Of a stretch of DNA of 64,000 nucleotides, positions 33,932-42,581 are shown one piece after another. Position 1 is the first letter of the stretch. The number at the start of each line of letters is the position of its first letter. The DNA lies in contig CAWVLT010000016.1 in the NCBI GenBank assembly GCA_963930185.1, forward strand, positions 1 to 64,000, written 5' to 3'. The translations under genes were made by a program, and so were the position numbers. Below the pieces are notes generated by a model that did no database searches, was not told where the DNA came from, and worked only from the letters and a program-made list of their open reading frames with translations. Origin of the DNA: JAGZEG01 sp963930185. Lineage in GTDB: Bacteria > Actinomycetota > Coriobacteriia > Coriobacteriales > UMGS124.

Positions 33932-34981
33932 TTACTCAAACAGCTGCATGCGGTTGGTGGGGAACACGATGTCTATCGCCGTCCACTCGCCCTGGACGCT
34001 CGAGGCGCACACGGACAGACCCATCTTGTCGCACAGCAGGCGCACGAGGTATAGGCCCATGCCCGTCGACTTCGCATGCGTGCGACCGTTTGCGCCGGTG
34101 AATCCCCTATCGAAGATGCGTCCGATGTCGGCGGCCGAGATGCCACAGCCGTTGTCACGCACCGTGAGGACCACGCGCTCGTTTGCCGTGCCCTCGCCCT
34201 GCACGGTGCCGCGGAACAGGATGCTCGCACGCTCGCCGGCATCGGGCCCTCCGTCCCCGTCTGCATCGCGCCGATACTTGATCGCATTGTCGATGACCTG
34301 CCCCAGCACGAAGCCCATCCACTTGGGATCGGCGTACACCGTGCGCTCGAGTCCCTCCATGGAGACGGACATGCCGGCCCCGATAAGCGCGTGGGCCCGG
34401 CTCTTTGCGGCGTCGGACACCAGGCGCGCGAGCTCGCATGTCCGTATGAGGTAGTCGCGGTCAACCGAGTTTGCCCGCGCGTAGAACAGCGCCTGCTCCA
34501 CATAGGCGGCGATGCGGTCGAGCTCGCTCGCCACGGGGCGCAGCCGCGGGTCATCGAGGTTCTCGATCAGCAGGTCAGCGGCGGCAAGGGGCGTCTTCAC
34601 CTCGTGCACCCACGCCTCCACGAACTCCCGGTTGTCGCTCGCCAGACGCCGCATGCGCGCGACCTCCTGATTTGCCTGGGTGCCGAGCAGCTCGATCGCG
34701 TCGTAGGATATCTGCCCCTGCGGGGAGTTGGGTCGCTCGATCTGGTCCACGAGGGAAAGCGCCTCGTCGCCACTTTGCGTAAGCGCATGCAGCGAGCGGT
34801 AGTACGCATGCTCGTGCAGGTAGTCCAAGACGGCGGCCGCCACCATGAACAGCAACATCGTCAGCACGATGAGCAGCGACAGCGCATGGCCCAGAGCCAC
34901 GAGGCGCAGCACCACGTAGAGCGCCGCCAGTCCCAAGCAGCACACCGCCAGGGAGATTGCATGGCTACGCAGCCACGTCAT
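33932..34981 (-). CDS. Intramembrane-sensing type histidine kinase (BceS-like)
   Basis: Sensor kinase of 349 residues with two closely spaced N-terminal helices (about 8-55) and almost no extracytoplasmic loop, as in BceS-type kinases. These sense through a partner ABC transporter. The H-box is FVEAWVHEVKTPLAAADLLI. The ATPase part has N-box VIDNAIKYR, VRDNGCGIS (G1), FDRGFTGANGR and the G2 motif TGMGLYLV. It follows the response regulator gene by 107 bases. The start ATG 34981 lacks a strong site (GTG 34990 is an alternative), and a run of nine G lies 18-26 bases upstream. A BceAB-like transporter is about 2.3 kb downstream. Confidence 0.88.
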   Translation of the reverse strand: MTWLRSHAISLAVCCLGLAALYVVLRLVALGHALSLLIVLTMLLFMVAAAVLDYLHEHAYYRSLHALTQSGDEALSLVDQIERPNSPQGQISYDAIELLGTQANQEVARMRRLASDNREFVEAWVHEVKTPLAAADLLIENLDDPRLRPVASELDRIAAYVEQALFYARANSVDRDYLIRTCELARLVSDAAKSRAHALIGAGMSVSMEGLERTVYADPKWMGFVLGQVIDNAIKYRRDADGDGGPDAGERASILFRGTVQGEGTANERVVLTVRDNGCGISAADIGRIFDRGFTGANGRTHAKSTGMGLYLVRLLCDKMGLSVCASSVQGEWTAIDIVFPTNRMQLFE

Positions 34982-34998
34982 GACGCCCACGTGAGATA

Positions 34999-35007
34999 CC
35001 CCCCCCC
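34999..35007 (-). repeat. G9 homopolymer upstream of the histidine kinase gene
   Basis: Nine consecutive G on the coding strand, within the leader between response regulator and kinase genes. Such tracts slip easily during replication and could vary translation or spacing. Confidence 0.6.
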
Positions 35008-35088
35008 CGGCCCTCTCTTCAGCACGTGCCCTCCCATCCTTCGTCCCTGCCGCGCGGGGTAGCGTGCGCCGCGTGGCGCCGTCTCGCG

Positions 35089-35772
35089 CTACACCGAGTA
35101 GCCCAGGCCGCGGTGGGTGGTGAGGTAGTCGCGCACGCCGATGCTCGCAAGCGTGTTGCGCAGACGGTTCACGTTCACGGTGAGCGTGTTGTCGTCGATG
35201 AAGGCGTCGGAGTTCCACAGCTCGCACATTAGGTCCTCACGCGAGACGATGCGCCCCGCACGCCGCATGAGCATCGAGAGGATGCGCAGCTCGTTCTTGG
35301 TGAGCTCGACCGACTTGCCGGCGCCCTCGCCGCGCGTGCAGGTGGCAAGCGAGCGGGCGAGGTCGAGCGACACGCCGTTGTGCTCGAGCACCCTCCCCTG
35401 CTCCTGGGCGCCGTGCACGCGGCGCAGCAGGGCGTCGATGTGCGCGAGCAGCACCTGCCCGTTGTACGGCTTGCTCACGAAGTCGTCCGCCCCCATGGTC
35501 ATGCTCATGAGCTCGTCGAGATCGGTGGTTCGGCTCGTGACGACGATGATGGGGACGCTTGACGCCTGGCGCAGCTCGCGACAGACGTACTGCCCGTCCG
35601 TGCAGGGAAGGGAGAGGTCGAGCAGCACCATGTCTGGCTCGGAGGCGAGGATGTCGTCCACGAGATGGTCGAAGCGCGTGGCGTGCATGGTCTCGTGCCC
35701 GTTGCGCTGCAGCAGGCGCACGAGCTCCCCGCAGATAACGGAATCATCCTCAACCACGTAGATGCGGGCCAT
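35089..35772 (-). CDS. OmpR-family response regulator (BceR-like)
   Basis: Response regulator of 227 residues. The receiver domain has the acidic pair VVEDDS, the phosphoacceptor Asp in MVLLDLSLPCTDG, the Thr/Ser in VTSRT and the Lys in DFVSKPYNG. The C-terminal OmpR-type winged helix (about 130-227) shows ELTKNELRILSMLMRRAGRI and VNRLRNTLASIG. The sequence style fits BceR/VraR-like regulators of envelope-stress transporters. GAGGAGAGG precedes ATG 35772. It sits between the FMN-binding lipoprotein gene (75 bases upstream) and its kinase gene. Confidence 0.94.
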   Translation of the reverse strand: MARIYVVEDDSVICGELVRLLQRNGHETMHATRFDHLVDDILASEPDMVLLDLSLPCTDGQYVCRELRQASSVPIIVVTSRTTDLDELMSMTMGADDFVSKPYNGQVLLAHIDALLRRVHGAQEQGRVLEHNGVSLDLARSLATCTRGEGAGKSVELTKNELRILSMLMRRAGRIVSREDLMCELWNSDAFIDDNTLTVNVNRLRNTLASIGVRDYLTTHRGLGYSV

Positions 35773-35847
35773 GGGCCTCTCCTCGCTGTCGCTTCGCTTC
35801 GTCCTGCCGAGCTTGCCTCGTCATCCGCGCGACCCGACCGGGCGCGG

Positions 35848-36615
35848 CTACTCGCCCGCGCGCTCGAGGGCCTGGTTCACCGCGTCGATGATAGCCTCAC
35901 TCGTCATCGTCGCCCCCGTGACGACCTCCACGTCAGCCGACTGCGCCTCGATGATGGCGGGTATCACCTGGGACTGGGCCCGCTCCGCCATGACGCTGCT
36001 CTCCTCGTTGGGGCCGACCTCGATGCTCGTGATGCGCCCGCCGCTGATGACGACTGTCACGGGGACCGAGCCGAACTTGCCGGTACCGCTTGCGTAGTAC
36101 GTTCCGTCGCGATACTGCCGTTCCTGTGACGAAGCGGCCCGCGAGCTACCGGCGGACTGGCTGCTGACGTCGACAAGCCCCGACCACGACCGTGCGTCAT
36201 CGCCCTCCCCCGACAGCCAGACGGGATCGGGCGCCCAACCGTCCGCCTCGGGCAGAGCGTCCGTCGAGGCCTCAGCCATCGAGCCCTCAGTCGAGATGGG
36301 CCCGTCATCCGAGTCCGCGGCAAGCGCATCGGCACTGGAGCTGGAGGCGTCGTCTGCGACAGGAGCGTCGGCGGCAGAGGCGATCTCGGGCGAGGCCTGC
36401 ACGGACTCCGCAACGACCTCGTCCCGGGTGGCCTCCCCGCTTTGGGCCGCCTCGTCGGAGGCGGAGTCAGCAGAGGAGGACGAAGCGACGGCAGACACCT
36501 GGCCGCGCGCCGTTCCGCCGGCCTGCGCGGGCGAGCAGCCCGTCAGACCGGCCGCACCCACCGAGCACACGGCAATAAGGGCAAGACCGGCACACGTTAC
36601 ACGCAGGCTCCTCAT
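35848..36615 (-). CDS. FMN-binding-domain lipoprotein
   Basis: Lipoprotein of 255 residues. Signal peptide with lipobox AAGLTGC (Cys at about 27), a long disordered Ser/Ala/Asp/Glu-rich stalk (about 30-165) and a C-terminal FMN_bind domain (about 175-250: YRDGTYYASGTGKFGSVPVT). The motif VVTGATMTSEAI fits the flavinylation consensus in which ApbE attaches FMN to Thr, as in RnfG and NqrC. It is anchored outside the membrane and could carry electrons, perhaps to the exported reductases of this genome. No ApbE gene is in the window. The gene is the first of a probable operon with the response regulator and kinase genes. The GGGGGTG site supports ATG 36615. Confidence 0.86.
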   Translation of the reverse strand: MRSLRVTCAGLALIAVCSVGAAGLTGCSPAQAGGTARGQVSAVASSSSADSASDEAAQSGEATRDEVVAESVQASPEIASAADAPVADDASSSSADALAADSDDGPISTEGSMAEASTDALPEADGWAPDPVWLSGEGDDARSWSGLVDVSSQSAGSSRAASSQERQYRDGTYYASGTGKFGSVPVTVVISGGRITSIEVGPNEESSVMAERAQSQVIPAIIEAQSADVEVVTGATMTSEAIIDAVNQALERAGE

Positions 36616-36893
36616 TGTCCGCACCCCCGTCTGTCCGCCTCTCACAACATGCGCCCCGCAAACCCGAGGCGTCCTTGCGCGCCCATGCCGCTCATGACAT
36701 GTGGCGTGCCTTATATGCATGCCGATATGATGAGGCTCCGATGCGCAGCAGATATGGTGGTTGCACGTCTTACCCGCTAGTCACCGATTATTCACAGCCA
36801 GCGGCATCCCGGCGCACCCACACGCCCTGCCGGGTGCGCCGCCCGCCTGCCGGCAACGCCCGCCAGTAGGCGATGCCCGCATGCCGGCATGGG

Positions 36894-37550
36894 CTATCGG
36901 GCGCCCGCCGCCACGTCCATGCGGTCCGGCTTTGCCTGCGCGACGAGCTTGGCATAGCACGCCGCGAACTTGCGCCCCACCGGGCCGTCGTGGTCCGACG
37001 ACGTGACGACGCCGTGCTCGTCGGAAACCAGGAAGCACTCGTCGGCTGCAGCAAGGCGACCCATGACCTGCGCGGGATCGGCATGCCCCTCGAAGACCGG
37101 CTCGCGATGCAGCGTGCACGCAAGATCGGCGATGAGGGAGTTCGCGCCGCTCAGGGGCTTGTCGGCATCGGAGGAGACGTAGAGCTGCCCGCCTCGGCAC
37201 GTCCAGATGACCTCGTCCTCGACGGCCTGGGCCTGCTGCCCGGACGCTCGGCCAACAAGCAGCTCGGCCGACATGGCAGGCAGCGCCTCGTAGGGCTCGA
37301 CCGACATGACGGCGCGACCCTCGCTGTCGACGTCGATGACGAGTACGCCGTTGGGGGTGTCCATCGACCCCTCGGCGAGCGTCCACTCGATGTGCTGGCG
37401 AGCCCAGGATGACAGGGCCTTGCTCACGCCACGGGCCGTGAAGGCGCGCAGGTGGCGGTTCTTGAGCGGAAGGGCGCTGTTCTGGAGGCGCCAGCGCGCC
37501 TCGATGACGGGTTCCCCAACAAACAGGTCCTCGGGGATGCTCTCTGACAT
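36894..37550 (-). CDS. Unknown protein with weak similarity to class IV aminotransferases
   Basis: Cytoplasmic protein of 218 residues. Its last third (ADECFLVSDEHGVVTSSDHD, then GPVGRKFAACYAKLV) resembles the C-terminal end of branched-chain and D-amino-acid aminotransferases, where a Thr-rich loop binds the PLP phosphate. The N-terminal half (IEARWRLQNSALPLKNRHLR) is also reminiscent, but no PLP-binding Lys was identified. It may be a degenerate relative. GAAAGGTAGG precedes ATG 37550. The gene upstream ends 98 bases away. Similarity is judged by eye only. Confidence 0.6.
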   Translation of the reverse strand: MSESIPEDLFVGEPVIEARWRLQNSALPLKNRHLRAFTARGVSKALSSWARQHIEWTLAEGSMDTPNGVLVIDVDSEGRAVMSVEPYEALPAMSAELLVGRASGQQAQAVEDEVIWTCRGGQLYVSSDADKPLSGANSLIADLACTLHREPVFEGHADPAQVMGRLAAADECFLVSDEHGVVTSSDHDGPVGRKFAACYAKLVAQAKPDRMDVAAGAR

Positions 37551-37647
37551 GAAAACCTACCTTTCGTCACGCGGCTTTGCAGCAGCGCTCCTTCGCGTCT
37601 TTTCTCGCACCTAGGATAGCACCTGGGCAGCGTATCTGGGGCAGCGT

Positions 37648-38349
37648 CTAGGACTGCTCGTCGGGATCCTCGCCAGGCCGGGATCCCCGCGTGCCCGACG
37701 AGCCCAGCAACGCGACGCCGGCCAGGATAGCCGCGAGCCCCGGTCCGGGCAGCACGAGCATGGGGATGCCAGCCAGGATGAGCAGCAGCCCCGCGACCTT
37801 GCGGCCAGCCGGCCCCAGGTCAAAAGCGGTCCTGCGTGGGAATACGTCGTAGTCGCGCGAGCCATCCTCGTTGATGACGTAGACCTGCGTCTCCACCGGC
37901 TGACCCGTTGCCTGGTCAACCTGCGTCTGGGGGCGGCCGTCCCTGCGACGAGCGCGTTCGACCTCCTCGATTGCCCGCCGGGCAGCCGGCCTTGCGCCGC
38001 GCACGGCCGACCCTGCCGCGTCGGCGACGCGGCCGGCCACGCGACGAGCAGCGGGGACGCCCTTGTCCACGGCCACGCGCGCGGCATCGCGCACCACCGG
38101 CACCGCCTTGCGTGCCGCCGACCCCAGGGCCTCTGTGGCCCTGGGGCAGGCGTGCTTCGCCTCGCCGATCACGCGCTGGCCCTCGGGCGAGGCAACCGCG
38201 TCTCGTGCTGCGCGCGCCACCCTTCCCACGCCGTAGGCGGCAGACGTCACGGCGTCGCGCAGCCCGGCGCGCACCTTCTCGCCGGCACCTACCTTCTCAT
38301 CGGCAACGTCCCTGCCGCCGGCGATGTCCTTGTCGCTGTTCGCGTCCAT
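37648..38349 (-). CDS. Membrane protein with PGPG-type hairpin and Ala/Arg-rich helical region
   Basis: Protein of 233 residues. The first 130 residues are Ala/Arg/Val-rich, predicted as amphipathic helices with loose 11-residue periodicity (ARDAV, ARVAV, ARRVAGRVADAA), similar in character to apolipoprotein- or phasin-like regions. A short strand region (QVYVINEDGSRDYD) leads to two membrane helices separated by LVLPGPGLA, a match to the PGPGW family of small membrane proteins with Leu instead of Trp. It may associate with the membrane or a lipid surface; function unknown. ATG 38349 has GGGGA upstream; ATG 38376 is less likely. Confidence 0.68.
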   Translation of the reverse strand: MDANSDKDIAGGRDVADEKVGAGEKVRAGLRDAVTSAAYGVGRVARAARDAVASPEGQRVIGEAKHACPRATEALGSAARKAVPVVRDAARVAVDKGVPAARRVAGRVADAAGSAVRGARPAARRAIEEVERARRRDGRPQTQVDQATGQPVETQVYVINEDGSRDYDVFPRRTAFDLGPAGRKVAGLLLILAGIPMLVLPGPGLAAILAGVALLGSSGTRGSRPGEDPDEQS

Positions 38350-38440
38350 GCAACGTCCCCATCTCACGTCCGTCATCGGCAGGCTCGCCCCCCCAAAAGG
38401 CAGCCCCACTCGAGGTGCCGGCACCGCCTGCGCCCGTACC

Positions 38441-41335
38441 CTATTCCCCGCCCGAGGCGCCCAGCGATTCCAGGACCGGGGCCAGCGCGTCGTCACGCAG
38501 GATGACGGCGGCGGACCCCGTCAGGTTCTGCGCCAGTCGATACGAGCCCGCCCGGGCCGCCGCCCCGGCCCCGCGCATGAGGTCGAGCGCGTTCGAGCGA
38601 AGCTGGCTCGCGGGAACGCCGGCCCTCGTCAGCAGCTCGTCCACCTCGTCCTCCCCAAGTGCACGGCTCGAGACGCCCTCCTTGCGCAGGAACTCCGTCA
38701 CCTCGGCGCTTACGGGATCGGCCAGGTCGCGATCGTAGCGCGTGCAGCGCTGGTAGCATGCGAGGCCAGTGTCGGCGTCGCCCGTCATCCAGAAGGCGTA
38801 GCCAAGCCAGTAGAGCGCCATACCTATGTCGGAGGGGTTCCAGGCGATGCGCATCATCCTCTTGAGGACGTCGATCTCCGAGACGTAGTCGAACGAGCAG
38901 AAGTAGCACCGCGCGAGCCGCAGGTACGACGCCCCCACCGACGGCGCGATCTCGACGCAGCGACGGGCGTGCGCGATGGCGTCCTCGTTGCGGTCGAGCG
39001 AGTCGGCAAGCAGGGTCGCCAGACGATGATGGGCAAGGAAGTACTCGTCGGCACACAGGCGCAGCTCGCGGCCGGCGATGTCATCCCCGCAGCGCATGGC
39101 ATACAGCGCCCGCGACGCGTAGCAGTCGAAGTAGCGATACGCGCGCGTCGGCGAGTCGACGAACCACCCGCACTCCTCCACGCCGGCGAGCAGGGCCTCG
39201 AGGCGCGCGACGGCGCCCGGCCGGTCGCGCTGCACCAGCTTCGTCGCCTCCCGCAGGCCACTCTTGAGGCCGTACACGTCGGAGAACATCTCGAGCAGCT
39301 CGTCTGCGGAGGAGGCCGTGATGCTGCCCGCCGCGACCGCTTCGCTCACCTGAAGGCACGTCTGGCGAACGGGGATGTTCTCGGTGCGGTCGTGCATGTC
39401 GCGCAGCGTGGCCAGGACGGCGGAGACGTCGTCGTTGGCGAACGCCTGGAGCACCTCGTGCGCCAGCGGCTTGCGCGGCGAGTCCTCGTAGATAGCCATG
39501 TCGCAAACGCGCCGTGCCCGCAGCAGGGAGGCTCCCGCCTCGTCAAAGGGGCGCTCGTCGGTCTCGACGCTCTCGAACGCCCCGTCCGGCATCGCCTGCG
39601 GCGCCTCGATCGAGGCGAGCGGGCGCACGCTCTGGAGAGACGCGTCCCCGCCCAGGCCAAAGGCGTGGGGCACGTCGCGGATGGGGACAAGCGGATCTGC
39701 CTCGACCGGCAGGCGAACGGGCGCCTGGGCGGCCCCCGATGCCTGCTGGGTCAAGGGGGGCGTCCCCGTCACTCGGCACTGCTCGGCCAGCATGGAGAGG
39801 AATCCCTCTCGCTCGAATCGCGCCGAGAGGACGCACCGCCATTCCATGTCGCCCTCGGGCTGGCCCTCCTGCCCAACCACGTCGCGCCAGGCGCTGACCG
39901 TGACCTGGCCCACGCGCCCATCGCAGGCAAACGCCCGGGCGGCGACCAGCAGCACGAGATGGAAGGCGTAGCGGGTGGCGATGCCCTCACGCTCGGCGCC
40001 CGTCAGCTCGCGCATCTCGCCTTGCGCGCGATCCCATGCGCGCCGTGGCATGACGGCAGGCTCGGGGCATCCCACGTCGACGAGCAAGGCGCCCTGCGCA
40101 GCGTCGTAGTGGAAGCGATACTCGAGGCGATAGGGAACGACGAGGCCCTCGCAGGCGCGCGAGAAGGCGAGGCGCACGTCGAGCTCGCTGTCCGTCAGGA
40201 TGTCATCGTCGGCCGGGCGCGCGACGGTAGCCAGCGGCTCGTCACCGGAGCCAAGGCCCTGCGCCACGATGTCCTCGAGCACCCACTGGTCCAGCTCGGC
40301 ACACTGGCCCAGCGTCGCAGACGTCAGGGCACCGGCGGCCTCGAGCCGCTGTGCCATGAGCAGAAACCGGTTGAGGACGCTCTCCGTCTCGACGAGCATG
40401 CGCACGCCCTCGGGGCTCAGACGGTTGGGGTCGAACGCGACGTAGAAGAGCCGGGCGTACTCGTTCGTGCGCAGCAGGCGGATCTTCGGCACGGCAGAGC
40501 CGAGGTGCTGGCCCAGCGACGCCATGATGAGCTGGCCCAGAGACGCCGCGGCCTGTCCGTCGGCGGGCAGCACGGTAAGGCCGGGGATCTCGAACGCAGG
40601 CTGCCCCTTCGCAGCGAGGTCCGCCGCGGTCTTGCCCACGATCCCCGTCTCCCTGAGCGCCTGCGCCAGGTACAGCAGGATGCCCGGGGGGCTGAACAGG
40701 GGCCGGCTCGCCGCTTCCTCGATCGTGGCGACCACGTCGTCGACGGCGGCGAACAGGTCGTCGCCGCGCAGCTTGCCGAGTATCTCGTCGACGCCCACGG
40801 CGACAAGCTCGACACCGCGCTCGCGCGGAAGGAACGAGAAGGCGAGGTAGGCCAGGCACACGGCGTCGACGACGCACAGCGCCCTTCCGCGCGCGCCCAG
40901 CTCCACGCGGGAGTCGGTGAAGGTGATCCTGTCATCGGTGACCGAGAACTCGGCCACGCGCACGGTCGCGTCATCGGTGGTCAGGCTCACGCACCCGTCC
41001 GAGCCCGCGCCGCCGGCAAGGTGAAAGAACTGCAGGGCGGGCCTGCAGGCGGGCGGTATGGAGATCGTCGCATGCGCGTCGAAGGCGCGCGAGTAGCGGT
41101 CGAGATAGCCTATCACGCGCGCCGCGCCCTCGCCCTGTCGCTCCACCACGTATGCGAGCCCCCCGGGCGGAAGGACGACGTCCTTGCCGACGTAGCCAAA
41201 CTGCCTGCCCGCCTCGACCCCGGGAAGACCGTCGATCCAGACGGCCTCGACGCCCGATCCGAGCTCGATGAGCTCGCGCCCGACGCCGAGCAGCTCGGCG
41301 GAGCCCATGCCGGCGCCCTCGGAGGCGCCGCTCAT
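38441..41335 (-). CDS. Large TPR-containing protein, function unknown
   Basis: Protein of 964 residues without a signal peptide or membrane helix. The N-terminal 600 residues are globular and unrecognised. The C-terminal 330 residues contain helical repeats of TPR type (AIAHARRCVEIAPSVGASYL and GMALYWLGYAFWMTGDADTG, GLACYQRCTRYDRDLADP). It probably acts as a large scaffold or a cytoplasmic partner. Its ATG overlaps the stop of the upstream membrane-protein gene (ATGA), so the two should be made together and may form a membrane-bound complex. GGGGG lies 8 bases upstream of ATG 41335. I do not recognise the family. Confidence 0.75.
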   Translation of the reverse strand: MSGASEGAGMGSAELLGVGRELIELGSGVEAVWIDGLPGVEAGRQFGYVGKDVVLPPGGLAYVVERQGEGAARVIGYLDRYSRAFDAHATISIPPACRPALQFFHLAGGAGSDGCVSLTTDDATVRVAEFSVTDDRITFTDSRVELGARGRALCVVDAVCLAYLAFSFLPRERGVELVAVGVDEILGKLRGDDLFAAVDDVVATIEEAASRPLFSPPGILLYLAQALRETGIVGKTAADLAAKGQPAFEIPGLTVLPADGQAAASLGQLIMASLGQHLGSAVPKIRLLRTNEYARLFYVAFDPNRLSPEGVRMLVETESVLNRFLLMAQRLEAAGALTSATLGQCAELDQWVLEDIVAQGLGSGDEPLATVARPADDDILTDSELDVRLAFSRACEGLVVPYRLEYRFHYDAAQGALLVDVGCPEPAVMPRRAWDRAQGEMRELTGAEREGIATRYAFHLVLLVAARAFACDGRVGQVTVSAWRDVVGQEGQPEGDMEWRCVLSARFEREGFLSMLAEQCRVTGTPPLTQQASGAAQAPVRLPVEADPLVPIRDVPHAFGLGGDASLQSVRPLASIEAPQAMPDGAFESVETDERPFDEAGASLLRARRVCDMAIYEDSPRKPLAHEVLQAFANDDVSAVLATLRDMHDRTENIPVRQTCLQVSEAVAAGSITASSADELLEMFSDVYGLKSGLREATKLVQRDRPGAVARLEALLAGVEECGWFVDSPTRAYRYFDCYASRALYAMRCGDDIAGRELRLCADEYFLAHHRLATLLADSLDRNEDAIAHARRCVEIAPSVGASYLRLARCYFCSFDYVSEIDVLKRMMRIAWNPSDIGMALYWLGYAFWMTGDADTGLACYQRCTRYDRDLADPVSAEVTEFLRKEGVSSRALGEDEVDELLTRAGVPASQLRSNALDLMRGAGAAARAGSYRLAQNLTGSAAVILRDDALAPVLESLGASGGE

Positions 41336-41901
41336 CGGAGAACCCCCGCAAGCGAGAGGGCTGCGAGCACGCCGCCCACGACGGCCAGGGTCTGCGCGAC
41401 CACCAGAGCGTCACGACTCACCGCGCCCATGCGGCGCAGCCAGACCGAAAGCAGCAGCGCGACGAGTGCGCCGGCAAGGCCCACGGCCGGCAGGCTGACA
41501 TGCAGTACCACGGATTCCAGAGCAAAGAGGAAGCACACGGCGAGCAGCGCGCGCTGTGCGCCGACGTGGCCCGCGCCGCCCGACTCGCCCTCGGCAGGCT
41601 CCGCGCCGCTCGGGACACCGGCGTCGCCGGGGTCGCTTTCGGCGTCGTGGGCAATGGGGATGACCAGGTTCCCCCGCGAGGCGCGCGGCAGAAGGACCTC
41701 GGGATACGGGGGAGCCGCCGGAAACGGGACCTCCACGGAAGATGCGGCGTCGGGGGCCACCTCCCTCGCCGCGGCGTCGCCCACCAGAAAGACCTGCGGC
41801 AGGCTGACAACAGGCATGGGCACCTGCGTGTCGGGGGTAGCCGGCACCTCACAGGGAGCATCCTGGCGCACGCGTGCGTCCTGCTCGTCGGCCTGTGCCA
41901 T
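41332..41901 (-). CDS. Small membrane protein, partner of the TPR protein
   Basis: Protein of 189 residues. The first 110 residues are hydrophilic and Pro/Ala/Glu-rich (probably cytoplasmic and disordered). Three predicted helices follow: RALLAVCFLFALESVVLHVS, VGLAGALVALLLSVWLR and LVVAQTLAVVGGVLAALSLA. The gene overlaps the TPR-protein gene by four bases. GGAGGGAGGG precedes ATG 41901. It could anchor the TPR protein at the membrane. Function unknown. Confidence 0.75.
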   Translation of the reverse strand: MAQADEQDARVRQDAPCEVPATPDTQVPMPVVSLPQVFLVGDAAAREVAPDAASSVEVPFPAAPPYPEVLLPRASRGNLVIPIAHDAESDPGDAGVPSGAEPAEGESGGAGHVGAQRALLAVCFLFALESVVLHVSLPAVGLAGALVALLLSVWLRRMGAVSRDALVVAQTLAVVGGVLAALSLAGVLR

Positions 41902-42242
41902 GGACCCTCCCTCCGATCTTCGTGATGCGCGATGAAAGATGCGCTGTCGCCGTCGCTTGCTTGATCAGTACTTTGTACCCACTTGCCACCCCGACCCGTC
42001 ACCAGATTCATCGCGCGGGACTCTTCATACCACGAACAACACGATGTAGGTCTCGAGTCAGCTCGATGCCCTCGCCGTCGAGATACGTCGCCCCCGACGA
42101 AGGCGCCGCGACCAGGCCAGCCTTGTGTAGGCAGTTCTCCACCGACACGCTGTCGCGCAGGACGGCGTCACGACTGGCCACGCATGTACAGCACGCACGG
42201 TCTTGCCGCCGATCTGTCAATTGGAGAACAGAAGTGCAGCTA
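41902..42242. other. Gap upstream of the toxin-antitoxin operon
   Basis: No well-supported gene. A minus-strand frame (42008-42322) has gene-like codon use in part, but it reads through the long inverted repeat and has no ribosome binding site, so it is at most a remnant. Confidence 0.45.
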
Positions 42243-42298
42243 TCCTCTGTGGCCGGCTTCGTATACAATATTGCGTATACGAAGCCGGCCACAGAGGA
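42243..42298. promoter_or_regulatory. 24-bp perfect inverted repeat overlapping the toxin gene's ribosome binding site
   Basis: Arms at 42243-42266 and 42275-42298 are perfectly complementary (right arm starts GTATACGAAGCCGGCC) around the 8-base loop AATATTGC. The right arm covers part of the AGGAGG at 42295-42300 that serves the GTG start at 42306. It may be the operator bound by the antitoxin, or an mRNA hairpin that hides the site. Confidence 0.75.
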
Positions 42299-42305
42299 GG
42301 CCAAT

Positions 42306-42572
42306 GTGGAACTCATTGGCATTCACCCGCACGCATATAAGCACGGACTAACTAGTGACGAGATCGAGCATGCCTGGCGCAACGCATTTGAGCAAGCACG
42401 ACGAGATCGAGCTGACGGGCGCGTCGATTATCTACTTGTCGGTCTGGATCAAAAAGGGAGGCTCATCGAACTAATCGCAAGATGCTGCGGAGAAGATCAG
42501 TACATTATCTTTCATGCGATTACGCCTCCCACAAGAAAGTTTCTCCTTGAAATGGGTCTTAGCGGGCGTTAG
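42306..42572 (+). CDS. Putative toxin of a type II toxin-antitoxin pair (BrnT/RelE-like)
   Basis: Small basic-to-neutral protein of 88 residues. It starts at GTG 42306, fixed by AGGAGG 5 bases upstream. An N-terminal His-rich helix (IHPHAYKHGLTSDEIEHAWR) is followed by strands (YLLVGLDQKGRLIELIARCC, then QYIIFHAITPPTRKFLLEMG). The pattern of a His-containing helix followed by a strand sheet recalls BrnT/RelE-like ribonucleases. The antitoxin-like gene starts 9 bases downstream, in the toxin-first order also seen in BrnTA. Toxicity is inferred from size, order and the adjacent gene. Confidence 0.7.
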   Translation: MELIGIHPHAYKHGLTSDEIEHAWRNAFEQARRDRADGRVDYLLVGLDQKGRLIELIARCCGEDQYIIFHAITPPTRKFLLEMGLSGR

Positions 42573-42581
42573 GAGGACACT

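Noticed and set aside
42008..42322. Minus-strand reading frame of 104 codons with gene-like stretches
   Set aside because: It reads straight through the 24-bp inverted repeat, has no ribosome binding site, and overlaps the toxin gene's start. At most a remnant of an older gene.
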